The position numbers were made by a program, and so were the translations under genes. DNA of 64,000 bases, taken from positions 1 to 64,000 of the forward strand of contig MKTC01000018.1 in the NCBI GenBank assembly GCA_001897535.1. Direction: 5' to 3'. Below the pieces are notes generated by a model. It did not search any database and was not told the DNA's origin. It saw only the letters and a list, made by a program, of their open reading frames with translations. This DNA comes from Bacteroidetes bacterium 37-13 (GTDB lineage: Bacteria > Bacteroidota > Bacteroidia > Chitinophagales > LD1). Of the stretch, positions 44,280 to 51,808 are shown one piece after another. Positions within the stretch are counted from its first letter, which is position 1, and every line of letters begins with the position of its first letter.

Positions 44280-44513
44280 CTATTCTGCGCTATCTGCTTT
44301 TTTCTTTGGAGCAGCAGCCTTTTTAGCCGGAGCTTTTTTGGCTACTTTTTTCTCTGTAGTTTCTGCGGCAGCCTTTTTAGGTTTGGCTGCTTTAGCTGCT
44401 ACTGTTGTTTCTTCTGCCGAAGCAGTAGTTTTTTTTACTTTTTGCGGACGTGAATTGCCAAAAGAGCCTTTGAAAATCTTACCCTTGCGGCTGCGTTTAT
44501 CTCCTCTTCCCAT
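44280..44513 (-). CDS. 30S ribosomal protein bTHX with histone-H1-like tail
   Basis: 77 residues. The first 25 (MGRGDKRSRKGKIFKGSFG and NSRP) match the bTHX family, small basic proteins bound at the head of the 30S subunit, which usually stop after about 27 residues. Here about 50 more residues follow, rich in Lys, Ala and Pro with AKKAPAKKAAAPKKK repeats like the tail of histone H1 or bacterial H1-like proteins. The extension may bind rRNA or DNA, or simply be disordered. It is flanked by its own -7 box (44539-44546) and terminator. Confidence 0.85.
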   Translation of the reverse strand: MGRGDKRSRKGKIFKGSFGNSRPQKVKKTTASAEETTVAAKAAKPKKAAAETTEKKVAKKAPAKKAAAPKKKADSAE

Positions 44514-44538
44514 GTTCTTTATTTAATTTTATTGCGTG

Positions 44539-44546
44539 CGAAGATA
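44539..44546 (-). promoter_or_regulatory. -7 box of the bTHX gene
   Basis: TATCTTCG on the minus strand (TAnnTTCG variant), 25 bases before the ATG at 44513. Confidence 0.45.
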
Positions 44547-44837
44547 AATTTTTTACTAAGTATTCAAATTATACAGTAGAAGTTTTATTGCGTAGCAAAG
44601 CCTTACAAAGATTAAAGAACTCCAACCTTTTTCACTATGGCTGCATGATGCTGCTGCTGAGAAAATATAAATATTTACACAGATAATCTTGTTATGTAAG
44701 TTGCTTTTTTGGGAAAATGAACCTTTTTAAAGAGTAATCGTATAAAGTAAATATTAAGAGCTATAAGATTCTTTATTTTTACCATTATTTTATTATTATA
44801 GCGCTAAATGAATATAACGGATAAAAAAACTCGACTC
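44547..44837. other. AT-rich intergenic gap
   Basis: 291 bases of AT-rich DNA without a gene and without a clear terminator or dyad. It lies between the bTHX promoter and the start of the disrupted collar-protein gene. No confident promoter was seen for the latter. Confidence 0.5.
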
Positions 44838-44948
44838 ATGAATAACTATTGATTATTAGCAGCAATTGTATTATTTTCAATTACATCTTCTTACTCCCAA
44901 AGCGGCAGGGTAGGAATTGGCACTTCTAATCCCGAACAAAAATTAGAT
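44838..44948 (+). pseudogene. 5' part of the collar-protein gene, broken by a TGA codon
   Basis: In the same frame as the gene at 44949, an ATG at 44838 begins MNNY, then TGA (44850-44852), then LLAAIVLFSITSSYSQSGR and the rest of a normal N-terminus (VGIGTSNPEQKLDVAGN). Changing TGA to TTA would give a perfect signal peptide. No ATG, GTG or TTG lies between the stop and GTG at 44949. The gene is therefore broken, or the base call is wrong. Confidence 0.7.
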
Positions 44949-46409
44949 GTGGCAGGAAATGCCAAAGCCAACGACAAAGTAATAGGCACACGCGGTTTTG
45001 TGGCAGGAAATGTTACTGCCGATACAGCAAAAGCTATTTTTAGTACAGATATTACCAATAAAGGCTTTTATATACCGCGTTTAACTACTTCCCAAAAAAA
45101 TGCTTTATCTCCGGCATCTGCCAATAAAGGCTTGCTGGTATTTGATACTGATTTAAACCGCACCGATTTTTGGAGCGGTACTGCTTGGAAAGCCGTAGGT
45201 GATGGAGCAGGCGGCCCGCCAACCGGAGCAGCCGGTGGCGATTTAACCGGAAACTATCCTGCCCCAATAGTAGATGCAGGAAAAATAGACAATACCAAAT
45301 TAGCAAATGATGCAGTAACAACTGCAAAAATTGCAAATAATGCAGTAACCATTGCCAAACTGCCAAGCGGGGCAACAAGCACAACCTTTTTGCGTGGCGA
45401 TGGCACATGGGTAAATAATTCTATACCGCAAGGTGTAATAGTAATGTGGAGCGGCACAAAAGCAAATATACCAACTGGTTGGGCATTATGCGATGGCAGC
45501 AGCGGCACTCCCGACTTAACCGATAGGTTTATAATGGGAGTAAGCTCTACTTACGATATAAACACTACGGGAGGTGCAAACAACACAACGCTTACCACTG
45601 CCCAGTTGCCCTCGCATACACATGGTTTTACCACAGGCTCTACCACTCCAAGTATGACATTTGCAGGTGCGGCTTTAGGCAATCACTCTCACGCAGCAAC
45701 ATTTACAGGTGCAGCTTTAGGCGACCACTCTCACACTGCAACATTTGCAGGTGCAGCTTTAGGAACCCATACGCACACTGCTACTTTCGCAGGCAATTCC
45801 GTTACTTCTTCTTCTAATGGCACACACACACATTCTATTGATCCTCCTTCTACTAATACAAATAGTACAGGAGCACATACACACACAGTTTCAGGCACGG
45901 CTGCAAGTGCTGGTGCACATACACACGAGTTAAACTTAGCTGACAATGGTTGGCCAGATGGTTCTGGAGATAGACAAAATAATTATTATATGATGGCTCC
46001 CACTAGAGGAAGCAATACCACACATAATGGAACCTTTAGTGCTGGAGCACATACCCACTCCGTTTCAGGTACTGCTGCGAGTACCGGAGATCACGCGCAC
46101 TCTTTAGATATTGCAGCATTCAGCTCGGCAAATGCCGGAGCGCATACACATACTTTAACTGCTACGGGTACGGTAAGCGTAACTGCCGCTTCTGCCGGTA
46201 CACCCGCAGGTTCAGTGAGTGTTGCAAATGCTTCTGCCGGTACACCCGCAGGTTCGGTGAGTGTTGCAAATGCTTCTGCCGGTACGCCTTCAGGTACTAT
46301 TTCCGGTGGCGCACATACACATACTGGCACTACAAATGCCACAGGCACAGGCACACCTATTGATAACCGCCCTGCCTTTTTTAAACTGGCTTTTATTATA
46401 AAGCTTTAG
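44949..46409 (+). CDS. Tail-collar-domain secreted protein with His-Thr-rich repeats (5'-disrupted)
   Basis: 486 residues in the frame open from GTG at 44949; the true protein should begin at 44838. The N-terminus (VGIGTSNPEQKLDVAG upstream, then FYIPRLTTSQKNALSPASANKGLLVFDTD) is common in Bacteroidota surface proteins. A phage tail collar domain follows (PQGVIVMWSGTKANIPTGWALCDGSSG, about 160-200). The rest is a fibre-like array with many HTH, HSH and THTH units, including a 42-bp DNA tandem repeat, and a C-terminus GTPIDNRPAFFKLAFIIKL that resembles tail-fibre endings. It is probably a surface fibre. Confidence 0.75.
   Translation: MAGNAKANDKVIGTRGFVAGNVTADTAKAIFSTDITNKGFYIPRLTTSQKNALSPASANKGLLVFDTDLNRTDFWSGTAWKAVGDGAGGPPTGAAGGDLTGNYPAPIVDAGKIDNTKLANDAVTTAKIANNAVTIAKLPSGATSTTFLRGDGTWVNNSIPQGVIVMWSGTKANIPTGWALCDGSSGTPDLTDRFIMGVSSTYDINTTGGANNTTLTTAQLPSHTHGFTTGSTTPSMTFAGAALGNHSHAATFTGAALGDHSHTATFAGAALGTHTHTATFAGNSVTSSSNGTHTHSIDPPSTNTNSTGAHTHTVSGTAASAGAHTHELNLADNGWPDGSGDRQNNYYMMAPTRGSNTTHNGTFSAGAHTHSVSGTAASTGDHAHSLDIAAFSSANAGAHTHTLTATGTVSVTAASAGTPAGSVSVANASAGTPAGSVSVANASAGTPSGTISGGAHTHTGTTNATGTGTPIDNRPAFFKLAFIIKL
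46188..46298 (+). repeat. 42-bp tandem repeat, about 2.6 copies
   Basis: Two full 42-base units (46188-46229 and 46230-46271) and a partial third, starting GCTTCTGCCGGTAC. They encode ASAGTPAGSVSVAN twice and then ASAGTPSG. The first two differ at one base. Confidence 0.85.
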
Positions 46410-46425
46410 CCAAGATATTTTATAC

Positions 46426-46496
46426 CCTACCGAATTTAAACGCATACCAATAGCAGCATTAAAATAAGGTATTAGAGAGGAACAAAAATCGGTAGG
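46426..46496. repeat. Long hairpin between convergent genes
   Basis: CCTACCGA (46426-46433) and TCGGTAGG (46489-46496) are perfect inverted repeats, enclosing a smaller ATACC/GGTAT pair (46444-46448 and 46468-46472). It fills the gap between the collar gene and xth. It may help end transcription, but a T run is lacking. Confidence 0.4.
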
Positions 46497-46501
46497 AGGT
46501 T

Positions 46502-47281
46502 TTACAAAGCTAACTTGCACAAAATAGGGCAATGGTCGCTGTGCTTGGCTTCGGGCAAAATACCTGCTTCTGTAATATTGTTGCGTAGGCTGTCGGTGGC
46601 GGCAATGTAATCTATACGCCAGCCTTTGTTGTTTGCACGGGCATTTGCGCGGTAGCTCCACCAACTGTATTGGTTCAGCGCTTTTGGGTTTTTAAAACGA
46701 AAACTATCGGTAAATCCGGTAGTAAAATACTTTTCCATCCAAGCGCGCTCTTCGGGTTTAAAACCGGAAACATCTTTGTTGCGCACCGGGTCGTGAATAT
46801 CAATGGCAGTATGGCAAATATTGTAATCTCCGGCTACAATTATCCGCTTTCTTTCCTTGTTTAAGTGATGTATGTAGTTATAAAAATCTTCTAAGTATTG
46901 CATTTTCACTGCTTGGCGTTCATCGCCTGTGGTGCCGCTCGGAAAGTAAGCACTCATCACACTTAGGTCGCCAAAATCCAATCTCAAATTTCGCCCTTCA
47001 CTATCAAATGGTTCGTAACCAATTCCTTCAACAATATTATCCGGTTTTACTTTGGTAAAAATTCCCACTCCGCTATATCCCTTTTTCACCGCAGGAAAAA
47101 TATAACAATGGTAGCCTAATGCTTTAAATGGCTCATCAGAAAAATCTTCGCGGCTCACTTTTATTTCTTGCAGGCACACAATATCTGCATCAATGGTTTT
47201 TAGCCAACTGCTCAACCCTTTGGTTTCTGCGGAGCGCACTCCATTTACGTTGTAAGATAGTATGGTTAAATTTTTCATCAT
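46502..47281 (-). CDS. xth: Exodeoxyribonuclease III
   Basis: 259 residues from the ATG at 47281 or the adjacent one at 47278 (MKNLTILSYNVNGVRSA); the open frame extends 21 codons upstream but adds no homology. Family motifs: LQEIK, GDYNICHTAIDIHDP, NQYSWWSYR and SDHCPI, the endonuclease/exonuclease/phosphatase fold with Asn, Glu, Asp and His active-site residues. It cleaves at abasic sites in base excision repair and removes 3' blocks. Confidence 0.95.
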   Translation of the reverse strand: MMKNLTILSYNVNGVRSAETKGLSSWLKTIDADIVCLQEIKVSREDFSDEPFKALGYHCYIFPAVKKGYSGVGIFTKVKPDNIVEGIGYEPFDSEGRNLRLDFGDLSVMSAYFPSGTTGDERQAVKMQYLEDFYNYIHHLNKERKRIIVAGDYNICHTAIDIHDPVRNKDVSGFKPEERAWMEKYFTTGFTDSFRFKNPKALNQYSWWSYRANARANNKGWRIDYIAATDSLRNNITEAGILPEAKHSDHCPILCKLAL

Positions 47282-47337
47282 CAATTTTTGTGCATAATAC
47301 GGCATTTTATTATTTAATAATTCACAAGTTAAATGAA

Positions 47338-47368
47338 TTTGCACATTCGGGGATTTAATTTAGGTTTG
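47338..47368 (+). promoter_or_regulatory. Consensus promoter of the TonB receptor gene
   Basis: TTTG (47338-47341), a 19-base spacer and TAGGTTTG (47361-47368) match the Bacteroidota housekeeping promoter exactly. The ATG at 47409 is 40 bases downstream. Confidence 0.75.
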
Positions 47369-47408
47369 CCCGTCTTGAAAATTTTTGGTTAAAATTATAC
47401 AAACGAAC

Positions 47409-49892
47409 ATGAAGCAAATTTTTGCACTTTTAATTACGCTCTCCGTTATTACACTCCATGCTCAAAATGCCAAATTAGTTGGTAAGGTTACTGATGAACA
47501 AGGCGAAGGCTTAATTAGCGCCAACGTTATTGTGAACGCCTCAAAAGGCTTAGGAGCTGTTACCGATTACGATGGCAATTACGAACTTTCGCTTCCTGCT
47601 GGCACTTATTCCGTACTATATAAGTATGTGGGCAAAGATGAAAAACGCATTAAAGTAACTTTAGCCGAAGGCGAAACTAAAACATTGAATGTGAAGCTTG
47701 CAGAAAGTGAAAGACTAATGGATGTGGTGGTTGTAACCGGAAGTAAATACGAAAAGAAAATGAGTGAGGAAACCGTTTCCATTGACGTATTGAAAAGTGA
47801 CCTCTTAAAAAACAATAACTTAAACTCTTTAGATGCAGGTATGAACCGTGTGCCGGGAGTTACTGTTGTGGACGGGCAGGCAAATATTCGCGGTGGCGCG
47901 GGCTGGAGCTATGGTGCAGGTAGCCGCGTAGCAATTTTGTACGATGATATGCCGATAATGAGTGCCGATGCTGCCGATGCAAAATGGAGTGCCATTCCGG
48001 TTGAAAATATTGAACAAGTAGAAATTATTAAAGGTGCGGCATCTGCACTTTACGGTTCTTCCGCTTTAAATGGTATTATCAATGCGCGTACAGCGGTTCC
48101 GGGAAACGAACCATACACTCGCATACAGATGTCAGCCGGTTTGTACGAAGGTCCACGAGCTAATTCGTCTATGGCTAAAACTTGGGATAGCAAAACACAT
48201 GCTTTTGGAAACCTTAACTTTGCTGATAGAAGAAAATTAGGGCAAGTAGATTTAGTAACCGGTGTTGCTTACGATGGCAATAAAGGATATTTAGACTCAA
48301 GTGATGCAAGTTGGATTAGAGCAAATGCCAAAATCCGCTGGCGCGTGAAGCAAGTGCAAGGCTTAACCATGGGCGTAAACGTTACTGCATATCATAGCTG
48401 GGGAAAAACATTTTTTATTTGGGCAGGTATTGACTCTTTGGCATATAAACCATTGCCTAATTCAGTAAGTGTTTATAGAACTTTTCGTGCAACCGTAGAT
48501 CCATTTGTTGATTACTACGACAAACACGAAAACCACTTTTTGTTGCGCGGAAGAATTTTTACTTCTCCAAACTATAACAACACAGGGCAAGGTTCTATTC
48601 CTACCAAGTATTATGGAGAATTTCAATACTCAAGACCATTTTTCCAAAAGAAAGAAAACTTTAACCTGAACTTTATGGCAGGATTGGTTGGAACGCACGA
48701 TAAAGTTTCCAGCCCGGAAGGTGCAAGCGGCTCTTTATTTGGAAACAAAGTGGGCTACAGCGCTGCTGTTTATGCGCAAGTGGATATGAAAATTATTAAA
48801 ACCCTAAACATTACTTTAGGTACTCGTTGGGAATATTTCCAAATTGAAAAAGATAATAGCTTAAAAGATTTACCTTATCCTGTGTTCCGCGTAGGCGCAA
48901 ACTACCAAGCAGCAGAAGCAACTTATATTAGAGCATCTTTTGGGCAAGGTTTCCGTTACCCAACTATTGCTGAAAAATATATCCGCACAAGCGTGGGCGC
49001 AATCGGTATTTATCCAAACCCTAAAGTGAAGCCTGAAAAAGGTTACAGTGCAGAGTTAGGTTTAAAGCAAGGGTTTAAGTTTGGCAAATGGAGTGGATTT
49101 GTTGATGTGGCAGGTTTTTACAACGGCTACACCAATATGATGGAATTTACATTCGGGCAGTTCGGAAACACAATGTACGATATTGTTGGCGGAGCAGCTA
49201 ACCCTAACTATCGCCCCAATAAACCGCTCGACCCATTGTTTGGTGTTGGATTTTCTTCGCAAAATATTGGCAACATAAGAATTTTGGGAACTGAAATTTT
49301 GGGAGCTGTAAACGGTCAAGTAGGCAACGATGTTACTATGAACTTTATATTTGGTTACACCTTTATTGACCCTAAAGTTGCAAAAGCTGATTGGGAGAAA
49401 AATGACTTAGAACTATATAATGTATTTGGCGACAAAGTAAGAGTTGCCGGTAAAGACACCTCTCAAGTTGCCAATACAAATTCTTACGCAGCAACTTCTT
49501 CATCTGCTACCAATGTGTTGAAGTATAGAAACAAGCATACTTTCCGTTTCGATTACACAGTTAGGTACAAAGTGATTGAGTGGAATTTTAATATGCAATA
49601 CAATAGCTATGTTGAAAATATTGACTATGCTTTTGCCAGTGAGCTTTTTGTTGGTTTTGAAAAAGGATTTAATGCATCACCGTTCTCAGGCTTGTCAGAA
49701 TACCGTAAAAGACAAGAAAACAAAGCAATAAAAGGCGATATGATTTTAAATACCACTTTCTCTTGGAACATAACACCCAAACTAAAAGTTGGTTTCTTAA
49801 TTAAAAACTTGTTGAACTGGGAATACACCTACCGCATGGGTTACTATGGTGAACCAAGAAACTATACCGCACAATTCTCTTACCAATTTTAA
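47409..49892 (+). CDS. TonB-dependent receptor with carboxypeptidase-regulatory-like domain
   Basis: 827 residues from the ATG at 47409, which begins the signal peptide MKQIFALLITLSVITLHAQ. A carboxypeptidase-D regulatory-like beta domain (about 20-100) precedes the plug domain, with NSLDAGMNRVPGVTVVDGQANIRGGAGWSYGAGSRVAI and the conserved IEQVEIIKGAASALYGSSALNGIIN, then a 22-strand barrel ending with an aromatic residue (AQFSYQF). It imports a ligand across the outer membrane using TonB energy. The lipoprotein 24 bases downstream may be its partner. No SusD homologue is present, and the substrate is unknown. Confidence 0.94.
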   Translation: MKQIFALLITLSVITLHAQNAKLVGKVTDEQGEGLISANVIVNASKGLGAVTDYDGNYELSLPAGTYSVLYKYVGKDEKRIKVTLAEGETKTLNVKLAESERLMDVVVVTGSKYEKKMSEETVSIDVLKSDLLKNNNLNSLDAGMNRVPGVTVVDGQANIRGGAGWSYGAGSRVAILYDDMPIMSADAADAKWSAIPVENIEQVEIIKGAASALYGSSALNGIINARTAVPGNEPYTRIQMSAGLYEGPRANSSMAKTWDSKTHAFGNLNFADRRKLGQVDLVTGVAYDGNKGYLDSSDASWIRANAKIRWRVKQVQGLTMGVNVTAYHSWGKTFFIWAGIDSLAYKPLPNSVSVYRTFRATVDPFVDYYDKHENHFLLRGRIFTSPNYNNTGQGSIPTKYYGEFQYSRPFFQKKENFNLNFMAGLVGTHDKVSSPEGASGSLFGNKVGYSAAVYAQVDMKIIKTLNITLGTRWEYFQIEKDNSLKDLPYPVFRVGANYQAAEATYIRASFGQGFRYPTIAEKYIRTSVGAIGIYPNPKVKPEKGYSAELGLKQGFKFGKWSGFVDVAGFYNGYTNMMEFTFGQFGNTMYDIVGGAANPNYRPNKPLDPLFGVGFSSQNIGNIRILGTEILGAVNGQVGNDVTMNFIFGYTFIDPKVAKADWEKNDLELYNVFGDKVRVAGKDTSQVANTNSYAATSSSATNVLKYRNKHTFRFDYTVRYKVIEWNFNMQYNSYVENIDYAFASELFVGFEKGFNASPFSGLSEYRKRQENKAIKGDMILNTTFSWNITPKLKVGFLIKNLLNWEYTYRMGYYGEPRNYTAQFSYQF

Positions 49893-49916
49893 TTACCGAA
49901 AAGCAATTAACAAAAC

Positions 49917-50378
49917 ATGAAAAATATATTAGTAATAGCTGCACTTTGCTGCTTTGTTATAGTTCAAAATGCGTGCAATAAACCAGATGCAGGAAACATA
50001 GTTGAGGGAACTTACAAATTTGTTTCTACTACAAACTATATCACATACAAGTACAAAGTTGTAGCAGACACTTTTCAACTAACTTTTTTGGATCAACAAT
50101 TCTTTTTTGCCGATCCATATCCACAAGCAATCATTACCAAAACAAGTACAACAGAAGCAACTTTTCGTCAAGAAGTTCCTGGAGATACGATGAGTTTTGA
50201 TAATGTGAAGTTGTATTTAGAGGGTGGCGGCACATTATTAAAAGGACCAACTGTGAATGGCAAATACTTAAACGGTTCAGTTATTGGGTATGAATTAAAA
50301 TACGAAATTATTGATACAACGAATAAAACAATAATAATGGTTACAGGAGTTGAAACACCTAAAGGTCAATTCCACTAA
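49917..50378 (+). CDS. Small lipoprotein next to the TonB receptor
   Basis: 153 residues with a lipoprotein signal ending QNA-C (MKNILVIAALCCFVIVQNAC). The mature part is beta-rich (GTYKFVSTTNYITYKYKVVADTFQLTF) with no recognised motif. It starts 24 bases after the TonB receptor, is followed by a terminator, and is probably cotranscribed. A role as an accessory surface or periplasmic partner of the receptor is an inference from position. Confidence 0.78.
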   Translation: MKNILVIAALCCFVIVQNACNKPDAGNIVEGTYKFVSTTNYITYKYKVVADTFQLTFLDQQFFFADPYPQAIITKTSTTEATFRQEVPGDTMSFDNVKLYLEGGGTLLKGPTVNGKYLNGSVIGYELKYEIIDTTNKTIIMVTGVETPKGQFH

Positions 50379-50403
50379 TAGCAGTAATATAAACAAACGA
50401 AAG

Positions 50404-50433
50404 AAAAAGCCACCAATAAAAAGGTGGCTTTTT
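50404..50433 (+). terminator. Terminator of the TonB receptor/lipoprotein operon
   Basis: AAAAAGCCACC (50404-50414) pairs with GGTGGCTTTTT (50423-50433) with an 8-base loop and a T run. An in-frame ATG for dinB at 50424 lies inside this hairpin, which rules it out as the start. Confidence 0.88.
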
Positions 50434-50447
50434 TATTGTCATTCTTG

Positions 50448-50455
50448 TACCTTCG
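50448..50455 (+). promoter_or_regulatory. -7 box 4 bases before the dinB GTG start
   Basis: TACCTTCG (TAnnTTCG variant), then TTTG and GTG at 50460. Suggests a leaderless dinB mRNA. Confidence 0.5.
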
Positions 50456-50459
50456 TTTG

Positions 50460-51656
50460 GTGGAGCAGCAACGGTATATTTTACATGCAGATTTAGATTC
50501 TTTTTTTGTATCGGTTGAAAGAATTTTAGACCCATCGCTGGTAGGCAAACCGGTGATTGTTGGCGGCTCTGCAAATCGTGGTGTGGTAGCTTCTTGCAGC
50601 TACGAAGCAAGAGCCTTTGGCGTACATTCTGCTATGCCTTCAAAACAAGCTCAAAAACTATGCCCTCAGGCTATTTTTGTTTCAGGAAGTTCGGCAGAAT
50701 ACAGCCGATATTCTAAGTGGGTTTCTTCCATTATTGCCGACATGACACCGCTTTATGAAAAAGCTTCTATTGATGAGTTTTACATAGACCTTTCCGGAAT
50801 GGAAAAATTTTTTGGCTGCTATAGTTATGGGCAAAAAATTCGCAGTAGAATAATGGAAGAAACCAAGTTGCCAATTTCATTTGGGCTTTCAGCAAATAAA
50901 ATGATAGCAAAAATGGCAACCAATCAAGCAAAACCAAACGGACACCTTTTTATTCCACAAGAAAAAATTCTTGATTTTATTTCACCACTTTCAATACGTA
51001 AAATTCCTTTTTTGGGAGAAAAAACAGAGCAAGTGTTGAACCAAACTGGAGTAAAAACCATTGCTGAACTTCGTGAAGTTTCATTAGAGAAATTGGTGAA
51101 GCAATTCGGAAAACAAGGTATGTTTTTATACAATAGCGCAAGAGGCATCAATCGCAGTTTAGTTGAGCCGTATCAAGAATCGAAATCGCTGAGTGTGGAA
51201 CGCACTTTTGATATTGACACCAACCAAAAAGAATGGCTTGAAAAAGTAATTGTTATGCTTGCCGAAAAGTTGGCTCAAGAACTTCGTAAAGAAGAAATGC
51301 TAACTTCTTGTATCACACTAAAATTGCGCTTCCCCGATTTCAAAACCATAACCAAGCAAACGCAAATAAGCTATACTGCTTCTACCAAAAAACTAACAGA
51401 AAGTCTTCTTCATTTGTTTCAAGATTTCTACAAAACAGGAACTAAAATTCGCTTGTTGGGAATTAGATTTTCTGAACTCATAAAAGGCAATCAACAGTCG
51501 GAAATGTTTAATGAAGAACAAACAGATTTATACAAAGCAATTGATGAAGTGAAACTAAAGTACGGCTTTGGTAAAATATCGGTAGCGGAAAATTTAGATA
51601 TGGGAAATGTGAAACGCAATCAAGATGTACGCTCTGCAAGCGAAAAAGATGAATAG
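50460..51656 (+). CDS. dinB: DNA polymerase IV (Y-family)
   Basis: 398 residues from GTG at 50460, giving MEQQRYILHADLDSFFVSVERI. The ATG at 50424 lies in the preceding terminator and adds a non-family N-terminus. The catalytic acids are in HADLDSFF and SIDEFYIDLSG; the YSRYS segment, the helix-hairpin-helix thumb (IRKIPFLGEKTEQVLNQTGV) and the little-finger domain follow. It copies across DNA lesions and lacks proofreading. No LexA-like box was recognised. Confidence 0.95.
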   Translation: MEQQRYILHADLDSFFVSVERILDPSLVGKPVIVGGSANRGVVASCSYEARAFGVHSAMPSKQAQKLCPQAIFVSGSSAEYSRYSKWVSSIIADMTPLYEKASIDEFYIDLSGMEKFFGCYSYGQKIRSRIMEETKLPISFGLSANKMIAKMATNQAKPNGHLFIPQEKILDFISPLSIRKIPFLGEKTEQVLNQTGVKTIAELREVSLEKLVKQFGKQGMFLYNSARGINRSLVEPYQESKSLSVERTFDIDTNQKEWLEKVIVMLAEKLAQELRKEEMLTSCITLKLRFPDFKTITKQTQISYTASTKKLTESLLHLFQDFYKTGTKIRLLGIRFSELIKGNQQSEMFNEEQTDLYKAIDEVKLKYGFGKISVAENLDMGNVKRNQDVRSASEKDE

Positions 51657-51808
51657 TTGAAGGTTTCTTCTAACCCAAATTTTCAATAAAAATTTTGTGT
51701 AACAAAACTACATAGAAACTTATTTTTTTCTTTGTTTAGCAACGGAAGTAGAATTCTTTACATCTCTATTTCTATTAGTATATTTTAATCGGGAAAAATC
51801 AATTTTTA

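Noticed and set aside
44850-44852. Recoding of TGA as selenocysteine or tryptophan
   Set aside because: TGA ends several normal genes in this window, no SECIS-like hairpin was noticed, and the position is in a signal peptide where neither residue is expected.
45731-46354. Minus-strand frames within the collar gene
   Set aside because: They are shadows of the repeated His-Thr-Gly codons and have Val/Pro/Cys-rich compositions.
50424-50459. ATG start of dinB
   Set aside because: The ATG is inside a terminator hairpin; GTG at 50460 gives the normal Pol IV N-terminus.
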